DNA of 64,000 nt from Thermohalobaculum sp965263335 (GCA_965263335.1 CBDHHE010000001.1:558001-622000); one strand, 5' to 3'; positions 43,661 through 53,406 are shown, counted from the stretch's first letter. Notes: generated by a model not told the origin, from the letters alone. Translations and numbers: made by a program.

Positions 43661-45628
43661 TCAGGTCGGTTCGACGTTGCCGCGCCAGACGAGCAGCAGC
43701 GGTAGGCAGGCCAGCGCAAACCCGCTCAGCGTAAGAGCCAGGTGTCCGATGCCAAGGACCCCGCCGGCCGGGGCAGCGATCATCAGTCCGGCCAGGGCCA
43801 GCAGCAGCCGCATGCCCCATCCCAGCGGGCCGCTGCTGAAGGAGCCCACGAAGCTCACATGACCCTGCATGGCGGCTGAGAGAAACCAGATACCGATCAG
43901 TGCGCAAACCAGCACAGCCAGAACCTCCAGTGTTCCTGCCTCGCCGATCAGCGCTGGATTGAGCACGAAGAAGAACGGCGCAATGTAGATGACGCCGCCA
44001 AGCCGCATCGCCTCGAGACCTGTGCGCATCGCCGAGGCTCCCGCCATCGTCGCCGCCGCAAACGCTCCCAGTGCCACTGGCGGTGTGATGTAGCTGACCA
44101 TCCCCCAGTAGAGGATGAACAGGTGCACGGCGAGCTCGTTCAGGCCCGCCTGTACCAGTGCCGGCGCGAGCACCACGGCGAGGAAAATGTAGCACGCGGT
44201 CACCGTCATCCCCATTCCGAAGATGAAGCTTGTCAGTGCCCCCATGATGAGAAGCATCGTCACCGAGTCGCCCGCCAGATGGATCAGCTCGGTTGCCAGC
44301 GGTCCGGTCAGACCTGTGGCCTGAAACGCGCCGACGATCATGCCGATGCCGAGCAGGACGGCGGTCAGTTCCGCCAGCGTCTTTCCGACCTTGGCGATCA
44401 TGTCGAGGAAGCCTGAAAGCGTGAACCTGTGTGTGCGCATGATCTGATTGACGATCAGCAAGAGGACCACGGCATAGAAGGGCGCGGTCGTCTCCCAACG
44501 GAACGCCACCATCAGGTAGATCAGGAGCGCAAAGACAAAGATGTAGATCCAGCCGGTCCGAAGCGTGCCCAGAAGTCTCGGCAGCACGTCGCGCGACAGC
44601 CCACGCAAGCCGTTTCGTGCAGCGTAGGCGTCAATCTGCGCAAACAGGCCGAAGTAGTACAGCAATGACGGGATCGCTGCGGCCAGCATGATTTCCACGT
44701 ACGGGCGTGACAGCCACGATGCCATCACGAACGCCGTCGCGCCCATGATCGGCGGCATCAGGACGCCGCCCGTCGACGCACAGGCCTCGGTCGCAGCGGC
44801 ATAGCGCGGATCAAATCCGGTCTTCTTCATCGCCGGAATTGAAACTGCTCCGGTCGTGAGCACGTTCGAGATCACCGAGCCGGACATCGAGCCCATGAAC
44901 CCCGACGCGAAGATCGCAACCTTGGCCGCGCCGCCGCGGTAGCGTCCGACGAGTGCCAGCGCGAGGTCGTTGAAGAACTTTCCCCCACCGGTGAACTGCA
45001 GGATTGCTCCGAACAGGATGAAGCCGATCACCAGATTGCCGAAGGCCCGCATCGGAATGCCGAAGCTCGCCTCTGACGAGATCATGAAGTAGGGGACCAC
45101 GTCTCGAAACGGTTGGGTGAAGCCGCTCAGAGGGTCGGGCACGTGCTCTGCGAAGGTCGGATAGAGAGAAAATCCGAGCACGATCGCGAAGAGGATCAAG
45201 CCGCCAGCGCGCCGCGTCCCTTCGAGGATCAGAACATAGAACAGGATCGAGGCCCAAACGGCATGATCCGGGGCGGCATACTCCCATCCAGCCTCCAGGC
45301 TCTCGTTGGCCGTGGCCACGAAGAAACCCGCCACCAGGATGGTGAGCGCAGCCAGCAGCCAGTCATACCACGGTACGATCGGTGTGGCCGGTCCATAGGC
45401 GCGAAAGCAGAGAAAGGTGAGCGCCAGAAAAACACCCGCCAGCGAGTAGAGATACATGCCTTCTAGCAGCACATAGCCACCGAGGCGCAGGTTGAAGAGC
45501 TGGTTCACCGCCAGGGCAATGGCGGCCAGCGTGCCCACCACAATCACCCAGCGGGCAGCACCCGTCACTTGTGGGCGCGCACCGGTGTCGTCGTCATGCG
45601 GTTGGGACGTGGCAATGGGGTCGGTCAT
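43661..45628 (-). CDS. TAXI-type TRAP transporter fused 4TM/12TM permease
   Basis: 655 aa from the ATG at 45628. About 16 or more hydrophobic helices run the length, as in fused DctQ-DctM permeases used with TAXI binding proteins. SEASFGIPMRAFGNLVIGFILFG, VAIFASGFMGSMSGSVISNVLTTGAVSIP and GGVLMPPIMGATAFVMASW are conserved DctM-like stretches. It drives uptake of an organic acid using an ion gradient. It is downstream of the binding-protein gene in a two-gene operon divergent from the acyl-CoA catabolic genes, so it probably imports their substrate. Confidence 0.94.
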   Translation of the reverse strand: MTDPIATSQPHDDDTGARPQVTGAARWVIVVGTLAAIALAVNQLFNLRLGGYVLLEGMYLYSLAGVFLALTFLCFRAYGPATPIVPWYDWLLAALTILVAGFFVATANESLEAGWEYAAPDHAVWASILFYVLILEGTRRAGGLILFAIVLGFSLYPTFAEHVPDPLSGFTQPFRDVVPYFMISSEASFGIPMRAFGNLVIGFILFGAILQFTGGGKFFNDLALALVGRYRGGAAKVAIFASGFMGSMSGSVISNVLTTGAVSIPAMKKTGFDPRYAAATEACASTGGVLMPPIMGATAFVMASWLSRPYVEIMLAAAIPSLLYYFGLFAQIDAYAARNGLRGLSRDVLPRLLGTLRTGWIYIFVFALLIYLMVAFRWETTAPFYAVVLLLIVNQIMRTHRFTLSGFLDMIAKVGKTLAELTAVLLGIGMIVGAFQATGLTGPLATELIHLAGDSVTMLLIMGALTSFIFGMGMTVTACYIFLAVVLAPALVQAGLNELAVHLFILYWGMVSYITPPVALGAFAAATMAGASAMRTGLEAMRLGGVIYIAPFFFVLNPALIGEAGTLEVLAVLVCALIGIWFLSAAMQGHVSFVGSFSSGPLGWGMRLLLALAGLMIAAPAGGVLGIGHLALTLSGFALACLPLLLVWRGNVEPT

Positions 45629-45689
45629 GGTTTCGGCCAAACGTGCCGAACCGTGCCCGTCGCCGGGCACGGCCGATTTGCAGCCACGA

Positions 45690-46850
45690 TCAGAACACCA
45701 CTTCGAATCCGTGCTCGGCGAGCACCGCACGACGCTTGGTCACCCAGGTTTCCTCCCAGTTGGACGGCGGAGAGGACTTCATCTCGGCCCATGCATCCGT
45801 GAGTACCTTCTGGCGGGCAATCAGCTTATCGTTGTGCGCTTGCGCGTCGTCCGACCAGGTGCCGATTTCCTTGTAGTAGCGGATCGCCCCTTCATGGTAC
45901 GGCGCCACCCAGGTGTAGTTCTGTTTGTCCAGAGCCCAGCCGTTGATCCCCGGTGCCTTGTCCTTGAACCCATCGTAGAGCTCGTTCATCGCCTTGGTCA
46001 TGTTGTAGACCAGATCGGCGTCCTGAGAATCCATGGTCATGAGGACGGGGTAAGCGTACCCGGCAGTCGCAACGCCCGGCGTGTCATCGATGGTAGCGCC
46101 GACGACGGCCGTCATCGGATTGAAGAACGGGGCAATTTCCTTCATGCGCGCGAGGCCTTCGGTGTTGGCCGGATCGATCGGCGGCCAGAACACGCCGCGA
46201 GGGCCCGAGGCAGCTTCGTAGGCTTTGCCGGAGTTCGTCGATGCGAATGCCGCGTCCACGGAGCCATCGATCATGCCCGCCCACGATGCACCGAATCCGC
46301 CAAACTCGACCTTCTCGACATCATCCCAGGTGAGCCCGCCGTAGGCCAGATAGGCTTCGTTGTTGACGTTCAGCGCCGGTGCGCCCTTGACCCAAGCCAC
46401 CTTCATGCCCTTCAGGTCGGCGTACTCGAAGCCCTCGCAACCTGGCTTGCCTGCCTTCTCGCAGGCCTCAGCGGCGACCGCGAGCGCCAGTCCAACTTTG
46501 CCGCCATTGTTTGCGGCAAGGATGCGTACCGGCTGAGGGCCCCAGTTTTCTGCGCCAAACTGGAAGACGCCTTCCTGCGCCATGAACGAACCGCCTACAC
46601 CGTTCGCCGAGAACTGCACCTTGCCCTGGCGGACCGGCTCGGTGCGCGCGATGTCGTTCTTGCCCGGCAGCACCCGAAGGTTTGTTCCCGTGGCCTCCTG
46701 CAGTGCCGCGCCGATGGCCACTGACTGGTTGTATCCTGCCGAACCCGTCCCGTAGGCCGTCCAAGTCAGCTGTTTGGGCAGCTCGAGCGCGCCAGCCACC
46801 ATGGGGCTGGCAATCAGGCCAAAGGCCACCGCATATCTGCTGATCCGCAT
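45690..46850 (-). CDS. TAXI family TRAP solute-binding protein
   Basis: 386 aa with GGGAGG 5 nt before the ATG. The signal peptide ends near MVAGALE (about residue 21). The mature start TWTAYGTGSAGYNQSVAIGAALQEATGTNLRVLPG is the TAXI-family signature region, with SANGVGGSFMAQEGVFQFG following. It delivers an organic anion to the fused permease 61 nt downstream. It shares a divergent promoter region (46851-47063) with the catabolic operon. Confidence 0.94.
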   Translation of the reverse strand: MRISRYAVAFGLIASPMVAGALELPKQLTWTAYGTGSAGYNQSVAIGAALQEATGTNLRVLPGKNDIARTEPVRQGKVQFSANGVGGSFMAQEGVFQFGAENWGPQPVRILAANNGGKVGLALAVAAEACEKAGKPGCEGFEYADLKGMKVAWVKGAPALNVNNEAYLAYGGLTWDDVEKVEFGGFGASWAGMIDGSVDAAFASTNSGKAYEAASGPRGVFWPPIDPANTEGLARMKEIAPFFNPMTAVVGATIDDTPGVATAGYAYPVLMTMDSQDADLVYNMTKAMNELYDGFKDKAPGINGWALDKQNYTWVAPYHEGAIRYYKEIGTWSDDAQAHNDKLIARQKVLTDAWAEMKSSPPSNWEETWVTKRRAVLAEHGFEVVF

Positions 46851-46948
46851 TTCATCCTCCCGATACCGACGACTTCAAAGGTCATTCTGAAAGCCACTCT
46901 CCGGCAAAGCCTACAGGGGCGCAAGTGGCATGGCGTTCTATCGGCAAT

Positions 46949-46962
46949 GTGATCGTGATCAC
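46949..46962. promoter_or_regulatory. Inverted repeat GTGATC-GT-GATCAC in divergent promoter region
   Basis: Perfect 6-2-6 inverted repeat GTGATCGTGATCAC. It lies 98 nt upstream of the TAXI binding-protein start and 101 nt upstream of the dehydrogenase start, nearly midway, where one regulator could control both transcription units. No regulator gene lies in the window beside it. Confidence 0.5.
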
Positions 46963-47063
46963 CTGACGCAACGGAGCCTTGTTCCAATCCCTCCGCCCGG
47001 TGCTAGAGTTGCGTGAAATCACCCGGGAACAGGGTGGGCCCGATAGCGGGACGGAGGAAGTCA

Positions 47064-48599
47064 ATGAAGCATCCGGATGCGCCGGACTACGCCGTCGCGG
47101 TCGTTGGCTGCGGTGCGATGGGGCAGGGGATTGCTCAGGTCTCCGCGCAGGGCGGTATGCGCACTTTTCTATATGATGCACGAGAGGGCGGTGCGGCGGC
47201 CGCGAAGGATCGCATCGCCGGGCACATCAACCGGATGGCCGAGAAGGGCCGCGTCAGCGAGACCGACGCAGACGCGGCGATCAACCGGCTAGAGGTGGCG
47301 GGCACGCTTGGTGATCTGGCGGAGTGCGACGCCGTGGTCGAGGCGGTGTTCGAGGATCTCGATGTGAAGCGCGCGTTGTTCGCCGAGATCGAGGTCTCCG
47401 TCGGACCCGAGTGTCTCATCGCGTCGAACACATCCTCGATTCCCATCGCGTCGATTGCGCGGGACTGCCGGCACCGTCAGCGGATCGGCGGGCTGCACTT
47501 CTTCAACCCGGTGCCGCTCATGAAACTGGTCGAGGTGATCCGCGCCGCCGAAAGCTCGGATGAGACGATCTCCAATCTGATGGCGCTCGGCAAGCGCATG
47601 ACCCGCGTGCCGGTCGAGGTCAAGGACAGCCCGGGTTTCCTCGTGAACATGGGCGGGCGCGCCTACACCACCGAGGCGCTCAGGATCGTGCACGAGGGCG
47701 TGGCGACACCGGCGCAGGTTGATGCCGTGATGCGCGACTGCTGGGGCTTCCGGATGGGCCCCTTCGAGCTGATGGACCTCACGGGCATCGATGTGAACTA
47801 CCCCGTCAGCCAAATCATCTGGGAAGGGTATGGCTACGACCCGCGCATCAAGACCTCACCAAACCACAAGGCGATGTTCGACGCCGGGCTCTACGGGCGC
47901 AAGACAGGGCAAGGCTGGTTCGCATACGCCGACGGCAAGCCGCTTGATCGCCCCAGCCCGGACTTCGAGACAGATGTGGCACCTGCACGAAAGGTTGTTC
48001 TGACCGCTGGTGACCCATCACCCGCGCAATCAGCTGCGACCCTCGACCCACTGAGATCATTTTGCGAGGAGATTGGCGTCACTCCGATTGCGGATGACAG
48101 CGAAAGTCCGATCCTGGGTGCTGGCTGGGGCTTCGATTGTGCGCACATCGCGACATTGGCGGGTGTCGATCCCGCACGGCTTGTTGGGGTCGATCTGGCT
48201 GGAAACCAGTCGAAGCGGGTGACGCTGATGACACCGCCGGGTGGTGATCCTTCGGCCCTGGCAGCGGTGGCCGCTGCGGTCTCGGCATCGAACCGTTCCG
48301 TGACGGCCATTAAAGATGGCCCTGGCTTTGTCGGACAACGGATGGCTGGGATGGTGGCCAACCTTGGCTGCTACATGGCCGAGATCGGTCTGGCATCTCC
48401 CGAGGACATCGATACAGCCATGGAGCTCGGGCTCAACTATCCGCGCGGCTCGATCGCGTTGGGTGAGGACATCGGGGCCGATGCTTTGCTGAGCTTGCTC
48501 GGTGCGCTCCAAACCGTGACCGGCGATGACCGCTATCGCCCGACGTCGTGGCTGAGGCGCCGGGCCCAGCTTGGGCTCTCGCTATATACACCGAACTGA
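47064..48599 (+). CDS. 3-hydroxyacyl-CoA dehydrogenase, two-domain (PaaH-like)
   Basis: 511 aa from the ATG at 47064 (GGAGG 6 nt upstream). The NAD motif VAVVGCGAMGQGIAQVSAQGG sits at residues about 10-30. IASNTSSIPIASIARDC and GGLHFFNPVPLMKLVEVIRAA carry the catalytic serine/histidine region. A first C-terminal helical domain (DSPGFLVNMGGRAYTTEAL) is followed by a second 3HCDH domain (GPGFVGQRMAGMVANLG). It oxidises 3-hydroxyacyl-CoA to 3-ketoacyl-CoA. It is the first gene of the catabolic run. Confidence 0.94.
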   Translation: MKHPDAPDYAVAVVGCGAMGQGIAQVSAQGGMRTFLYDAREGGAAAAKDRIAGHINRMAEKGRVSETDADAAINRLEVAGTLGDLAECDAVVEAVFEDLDVKRALFAEIEVSVGPECLIASNTSSIPIASIARDCRHRQRIGGLHFFNPVPLMKLVEVIRAAESSDETISNLMALGKRMTRVPVEVKDSPGFLVNMGGRAYTTEALRIVHEGVATPAQVDAVMRDCWGFRMGPFELMDLTGIDVNYPVSQIIWEGYGYDPRIKTSPNHKAMFDAGLYGRKTGQGWFAYADGKPLDRPSPDFETDVAPARKVVLTAGDPSPAQSAATLDPLRSFCEEIGVTPIADDSESPILGAGWGFDCAHIATLAGVDPARLVGVDLAGNQSKRVTLMTPPGGDPSALAAVAAAVSASNRSVTAIKDGPGFVGQRMAGMVANLGCYMAEIGLASPEDIDTAMELGLNYPRGSIALGEDIGADALLSLLGALQTVTGDDRYRPTSWLRRRAQLGLSLYTPN

Positions 48600-48609
48600 G
48601 GGGACCGAG

Positions 48610-49644
48610 ATGCGCTGGAAAAACCGGCCGGAAGGCTCGAACTGGGGGGACTTTGGTCCCGATGACCAGATCGGGCGGCTGAACTGGCTGGGGCCGGAGC
48701 AAGTGAAGAAGGGCGTCGCCGAGGTGCGGGAAGGCCGGACGTTCTGCCTCTCCATGCCGCTCGACTATCCCGGCGGAAACATCCTGAACCCCGCGCGCCA
48801 TCCGCCGCAACGGTTCGCGACCCGAAGCCCGGATGGCCGGGACCGCTACCTTCTGCCGACGGCGGAAGCGCTGAACAACCCGGACCTCACGGATGTCGTG
48901 AACGATGACCGGGTGATGCTGCACACACAGTATTCGACGCAATGGGATGCGCTTTGTCACGTGGGCGGGCTGTTTGATGCGGACGGTGACGGGATCGCTG
49001 AGAAAGTCTTCTACAACGGTTGGCGGGCGGACGAGCACATTCTGCCCGGGGTGCCGTGTGAGGATTGCGGGGGGTTGACGGCGTCGGAGGCAACACGTCT
49101 CGGTATCGAGACAATGGCGGAGACTTGCATACAGGGACGTGCCGTTCTCATCGACCTTCACAAGGCCTATGGCGAGGCGCATCTGGACATCGACATGGCT
49201 GGTCTCGAGGACGTCATGTCGGCCCAGAACGTCACTGTCGAGAAAGGCGATATGGTTTTGTTTCACACGGGGTGGACCCGGCTGATGCTCGAGGCGGAGC
49301 GCCAGCCCACCCACGAGATGCTGCACGGCACCTGTACGGCCCTCGAAGGACGTGATCCGCGGTTGCAGGAGTGGATTCGCGACAGCGGGGTGGTCGCGCT
49401 CATATCGGACAATTATGCGGTGGAACGCGCACCTTCGCGCACGGGCTCGGGCCGCAGGCCGATGCTTCCGATCCACGAGCTGTGTCTCTTCAAGCTGGGC
49501 ATTCCCTTGGGCGAGATCTGGTGGCTCGGCGATCTGGCGGCGTTCTTTGGCGAGACCGGTCGCAACAGATGTCTCCTGACCGCTCCCCCGCTCAGATTGC
49601 CCGGCGCAGTGGGATCACCTGCGACACCGGTGGCAACGGTATGA
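48610..49644 (+). CDS. Cyclase-family metal-dependent hydrolase
   Basis: 344 aa. It is a long-form member of the cyclase/kynurenine-formamidase fold: YSTQWDALCHVGG carries the Q-W-D and H positions that replace the HxGTHxD metal motif, with MAETCIQGRAVLIDL, VEKGDMVLFHTGW and DNYAVERAPSRTG later. Members hydrolyse amides, lactones or cyclic diketones. In this context it could open a ring or lactone intermediate; no substrate is evident. The stop overlaps the next start (ATGA). Confidence 0.88.
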   Translation: MRWKNRPEGSNWGDFGPDDQIGRLNWLGPEQVKKGVAEVREGRTFCLSMPLDYPGGNILNPARHPPQRFATRSPDGRDRYLLPTAEALNNPDLTDVVNDDRVMLHTQYSTQWDALCHVGGLFDADGDGIAEKVFYNGWRADEHILPGVPCEDCGGLTASEATRLGIETMAETCIQGRAVLIDLHKAYGEAHLDIDMAGLEDVMSAQNVTVEKGDMVLFHTGWTRLMLEAERQPTHEMLHGTCTALEGRDPRLQEWIRDSGVVALISDNYAVERAPSRTGSGRRPMLPIHELCLFKLGIPLGEIWWLGDLAAFFGETGRNRCLLTAPPLRLPGAVGSPATPVATV

Positions 49645-51719
49645 GCACGCTGGATGATCTTCTTAGTCCGCGCTCCGTCGCGGTTGTCGGGGCATCTGAT
49701 GACCCGAGCCGCATTGGCGGACGCCCCCTCAGCTACTTTCTCAACCATGGCTTCAAGGGTGAAGTCTATCCCGTGAACCCGCGCCGCGAGACGGTGCAGG
49801 GCGCGCGGGCGTATCCATCTGTGTCCGAGCTTCCGGGCTCGGTCGATTTTGTCCTCGTGGCTGTACCCGCGCCGGCCGTCGTTGGGGTTGTGCGTGAGGC
49901 GGTCGCCAAGCAGGCAAAGACGGTGATGATCTTCTCGTCCGGCTTCGCCGAGGCGGGGGAGGACGGCGCTGCCTGGCAGGCCGAACTCAGCGACATCGCG
50001 CGCGAGACCGGGGTGCGCATCGTCGGCCCGAATTGCCTCGGCAGCTTCAATGTCGCGGCGAGCTTCTATCCGACGTTTACGTCGAGCCTCGAGTATGTGC
50101 CGCCGCTCGATGGCGGCGTGGCGGTTGCCTCTCAATCAGGCGCTTACGGCAGCCACATCTATTTCGTCGCCCGCCGCCGGCGTCTGGGCATGCGCTACTG
50201 GCTCACCACCGGCAACGAGTGTGATCTTCACACTGCGGAGGTCATACAGCTGCTCGCCGAGCATGATGACGTGCACACGATCTGTGCCTATGCCGAGTCG
50301 ATCAAGGATGGCCCTGCATTGATTGAGGCGCTGGAGACCGCGCGCGCCGCACGCAAACCCGTCATCATCATGAAGGTAGGGCGCTCGGAAGTTGGTGCAC
50401 AGGCAGCCTCATCGCACACCGCATCGCTGGCCGGTGAAGATGCTGTCTACGATGCGGTTCTCCGGCAGTGTGGTGCGTGGCGGGCGCGCACGACCGAAGA
50501 GATGATGGACATAGCGATCGCGTGCCGTCCGCGGATCTACCCCTCGGGCAACAAGGTTGGTCTGGTGACCATTTCCGGTGGCGCGGGCGTCCTCATGGCC
50601 GATGCCGCTGAGGAACACGGTCTCGATGTGGCGCCGATGCCCGAGGATGCACAAGCTGATCTGAAGGCGATCGTGCCGTTTGCCTCGCCCCGCAATCCGG
50701 TCGATGTCACCGCACAGTTCTTTAACGACATGAGCCTTGTCGAACGCTTCACGGAACTCATGCTGGACCGTGGCGGCTACGATGCCCTCATCGGCTTCTG
50801 GACGTCGGTCGCAGGAAATCCCAAGCTCTCACGGGGGTTGATCGACGGTCTGCGCAAGACGATGGCGGGGCGCGAACGCACGCTGTTCATCCAGTCGCTT
50901 CTCGCGCCCGACGAGATCGTCGCCGAGTACGAGGCCGAGGGCCTGCCGTGTTTTGAGGATCCGAGCCGTGCCGTCGCCGCCATGGCCGCACTCGTGTTCT
51001 TCGGTCGCGCCTTTGATCGCGGTCGGGCAGAGGCGCCCAGCGTGCCCGAAGGTTCGATGCTGCCAGACGGCACCCTGACTGAGCAGTCCGCGAAGGAAGT
51101 GCTCGCAAGAGCGGGCCTCGTGATGGTCGAAGACCATCTCGTCACCTCCGCCAAGCACGCACGAGAAGTTGTGGCGGCGATGCACGGACCGGTGGCCATG
51201 AAGATCGCGTCACCCTCCATCCTGCACAAGACCGAAGCGGGTGGCGTGGTGTTGCATGTCACGGAAGATCTCGCAGGACAGACCTACAATCAGATCACCG
51301 CGAATGCGACACGCCATGATCCATCGGCGCACATCGACGGCGTGCTGATCTCGCCCATGGTCAATGGGGGGATCGAGCTCATTCTGGGCGCTCGCATCGA
51401 TCCGGTCTTCGGTCCCGTTGTGATGGCGGGCCTGGGCGGTGTCTTCACCGAGGTGCTGCAGGATGTTTCTTTCCGCGCTGCACCTGTCTCTCCCGAGACC
51501 GCGCGCGAGATGGTGGAGGAGCTCCACGGCGTGGCGATGCTCAAAGGTGCGCGCGGCAAACAGCCCGTTGACATGGGGCATCTGACGGATGCGATCAGCA
51601 AGCTCTCGATCTTTGCCGTTGCGCATGCCAATGAAATCGAATCCGTCGAAATGAATCCGGTGCGCGCCCGCGCGCATGATTGTCTCGCGCTTGATGCGCT
51701 GATCGTGAAGAGGTCCTGA
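49641..51719 (+). CDS. ADP-forming acyl-CoA synthetase (acetate-CoA ligase family)
   Basis: 692 aa from the ATG at 49641. A CoA-binding domain (LLSPRSVAVVGASDDPSRIGG), a central succinyl-CoA-ligase-like region with the phosphohistidine H259 in SSHTASLAGEDAV, and a C-terminal ATP-grasp domain (AMKIASPSILHKTEAGGVVL) are fused in one chain. It should activate the pathway acid to its CoA ester with ATP giving ADP and phosphate. It is coupled by overlap to the genes on both sides. Confidence 0.92.
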   Translation: MSTLDDLLSPRSVAVVGASDDPSRIGGRPLSYFLNHGFKGEVYPVNPRRETVQGARAYPSVSELPGSVDFVLVAVPAPAVVGVVREAVAKQAKTVMIFSSGFAEAGEDGAAWQAELSDIARETGVRIVGPNCLGSFNVAASFYPTFTSSLEYVPPLDGGVAVASQSGAYGSHIYFVARRRRLGMRYWLTTGNECDLHTAEVIQLLAEHDDVHTICAYAESIKDGPALIEALETARAARKPVIIMKVGRSEVGAQAASSHTASLAGEDAVYDAVLRQCGAWRARTTEEMMDIAIACRPRIYPSGNKVGLVTISGGAGVLMADAAEEHGLDVAPMPEDAQADLKAIVPFASPRNPVDVTAQFFNDMSLVERFTELMLDRGGYDALIGFWTSVAGNPKLSRGLIDGLRKTMAGRERTLFIQSLLAPDEIVAEYEAEGLPCFEDPSRAVAAMAALVFFGRAFDRGRAEAPSVPEGSMLPDGTLTEQSAKEVLARAGLVMVEDHLVTSAKHAREVVAAMHGPVAMKIASPSILHKTEAGGVVLHVTEDLAGQTYNQITANATRHDPSAHIDGVLISPMVNGGIELILGARIDPVFGPVVMAGLGGVFTEVLQDVSFRAAPVSPETAREMVEELHGVAMLKGARGKQPVDMGHLTDAISKLSIFAVAHANEIESVEMNPVRARAHDCLALDALIVKRS

Positions 51720-52708
51720 TGGCTCTGCCGCCCGTTCTTCAAAATCTCCGAGTTCCGGCTTTCGGCGCGCCGCTCTTCATCATTCAGAATCCGGATCTGG
51801 TGATTGCCCAGTGCAAGGCGGGAATTCCTGGTTGCTTTCCTGCCCTCAATGCGCGCGAAACCGAGGGCGAACCGCCGCTGCTCGATGCCTGGCTCACCCG
51901 CATCAAGGAGGAGCTCGATCGCTACAACCAGGCCAATCCCGACCGCCCGGCGGCGCCATTCGGTGTGAACCAGATTGTGCACCGTTCGAATGGACGGCTG
52001 ATGCGCGATATGGAGATCATGGTCCGCCACGAGGTGCCGCTTTGCGTGACGTCTCTTGGCGCGCGCCCTGAGATCTACGAAGCGGTGCGCAGCTATGGCG
52101 GCATCACGCTCCATGACGTGATCAACAACACCTTCGCGCGAAAGGCGATCGAAAAGGGTGCTGACGGGCTGGTCGCGGTGGCGGCCGGCGCCGGAGGCCA
52201 TGCCGGCGCCGTGTCTCCCTTCCCGCTGGTCCAGGAGATCCGGGAGTGGTTCGACGGGCCGCTGCTGCTGTCGGGCTGCATCTCGACCGGAGAACAGCTT
52301 CTCGCGGCGGAGGCCATGGGGGCCGATCTCGGCTACATCGGCACGGCCTTCATCGCGACGGAGGAGGCGAATGCCCAGCCCGAATACAAGCAGATGCTTG
52401 TCGATTGCACCTCGTCGGACATCGTCTACTCCTCGCTTTTCACGGGGGTGCTGGGCAACTACCTGAAGCCCTCGATCGCGCGTGCGGGGATGGATCCGGA
52501 CAATCTGCCCGAGTCCGATCCGAGCAAGATGGACTTCTCATCCGGCTCCTCGAAGCCAAAGAGCTGGAAGGAAATCTGGGGATCCGGGCAGGGAATCAAC
52601 GCGATCAAGAACGTGCAGTCCACGGCTGCGTTCGTGGCCAAGCTCGAAGCGGAGTACTTGTCCGCCCGCGAGCGGCTCGGGCTGGCGACACGCGCAGCTG
52701 CGGAATGA
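51719..52708 (+). CDS. Nitronate monooxygenase-family FMN oxidoreductase
   Basis: 329 aa; its ATG shares a base with the preceding stop. TIM-barrel FMN motifs are seen in VTSLGARPEIYEAVRSYGG, GADGLVAVAAGAGGHAG and LSGCISTGEQLLAAEAMGADLGYIGTAFIATEEA. True nitronate oxidation is only one activity of this family: in actinobacterial steroid catabolism the relative IpdC acts on a CoA-bound ring intermediate. Inside this acyl-CoA operon a redox role on a CoA thioester is more likely than nitroalkane oxidation, but that is inference. Confidence 0.9.
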   Translation: MALPPVLQNLRVPAFGAPLFIIQNPDLVIAQCKAGIPGCFPALNARETEGEPPLLDAWLTRIKEELDRYNQANPDRPAAPFGVNQIVHRSNGRLMRDMEIMVRHEVPLCVTSLGARPEIYEAVRSYGGITLHDVINNTFARKAIEKGADGLVAVAAGAGGHAGAVSPFPLVQEIREWFDGPLLLSGCISTGEQLLAAEAMGADLGYIGTAFIATEEANAQPEYKQMLVDCTSSDIVYSSLFTGVLGNYLKPSIARAGMDPDNLPESDPSKMDFSSGSSKPKSWKEIWGSGQGINAIKNVQSTAAFVAKLEAEYLSARERLGLATRAAAE

Positions 52709-52750
52709 ATGATTTGGGCGGCCAATCGCATCACAGAGCGGGGGATTGAT

Positions 52751-53041
52751 ATGACAGATGGTCAGGCAACGTCGATCGTGCATGTCGACAACGAGCGGAC
52801 ACGCGTGACGGAGTGGCGCTTCGCGCCGGGGGCAGCGACGGGCTGGCACCGCCACGAATTCGACTATGTGATCACGCCCGTCACCGATGGCCAGGTTCGG
52901 ATCGTGGGTGCCGGGGGCGCCGAGAGTCATTCGGAGATGGTCGCGGGTCGGTCCTACTTCCGCGAGGCTGGTGTCGAGCATGACGTGATCAATGCAGGCG
53001 CTGCGGAGCTTCGGTTCGTCGAGGTGGAGTGGAAGGGATGA
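52751..53041 (+). CDS. Small cupin-domain protein
   Basis: 96 aa from the ATG at 52751; a start at 52709 is also open. The cupin metal motif is GAATGWHRHEFDYVITPVTDGQVRI, with the second half VEHDVINAGAAELRFVEVEW. It forms a single beta-barrel that could bind a metal or small ligand. It may be a catabolic helper enzyme or a sensor. Its stop overlaps the start of the DUF35 gene. Confidence 0.85.
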   Translation: MTDGQATSIVHVDNERTRVTEWRFAPGAATGWHRHEFDYVITPVTDGQVRIVGAGGAESHSEMVAGRSYFREAGVEHDVINAGAAELRFVEVEWKG

Positions 53042-53406
53042 GCGTCGGGCCCGAAGCTGCCTTCGCTGCATTTCTTGCCGAGGGCCGTTTTATGCTCCAG
53101 CGGTCGCGCTCCACCGGGGCTTACGTCTTCTATCCTCGTGCGTTCATGCCCGGCAGCGGCGAAACGGACCTCGAGTGGGTGGAAGCGTGCGGGCGCGGAA
53201 CCGTCTATGCCACGACTGCAAATCGCCGCTCACCGGAGAAGGGCGGCACATTCAATGTCGCCCTGATCGATCTCGAGGAGGGGCCGCGCATGATGTCGCG
53301 TGTCGTCGGCGCTCCACCTGAGGGCGTGACAATCGGGCACAAGGTCACCTCGAAGATCGAGGAGCTCAATGGTGCGCCTGCGATCGTCTGGGAGTTGGCG
53401 CAGTGA
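53038..53406 (+). CDS. DUF35 OB-fold protein lacking zinc-ribbon cysteines
   Basis: 122 aa starting in the ATGA overlap. The C-terminal OB-fold is clear (GRGTVYATTANRRSPEKG, then FNVALIDLEEGPRMMSRVVG). The N-terminal rubredoxin-like zinc ribbon, normally C-x2-C...C-x2-C, has S23-x2-T26 and M37-x2-S40 at exactly those spacings, so no zinc can bind there. DUF35 proteins partner thiolase-like aldolases (for example ChsH2 with Ltp2) and bind acyl-CoA. The thiolase-like gene follows immediately, overlapping by 4 nt. Confidence 0.9.
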   Translation: MSVGPEAAFAAFLAEGRFMLQRSRSTGAYVFYPRAFMPGSGETDLEWVEACGRGTVYATTANRRSPEKGGTFNVALIDLEEGPRMMSRVVGAPPEGVTIGHKVTSKIEELNGAPAIVWELAQ

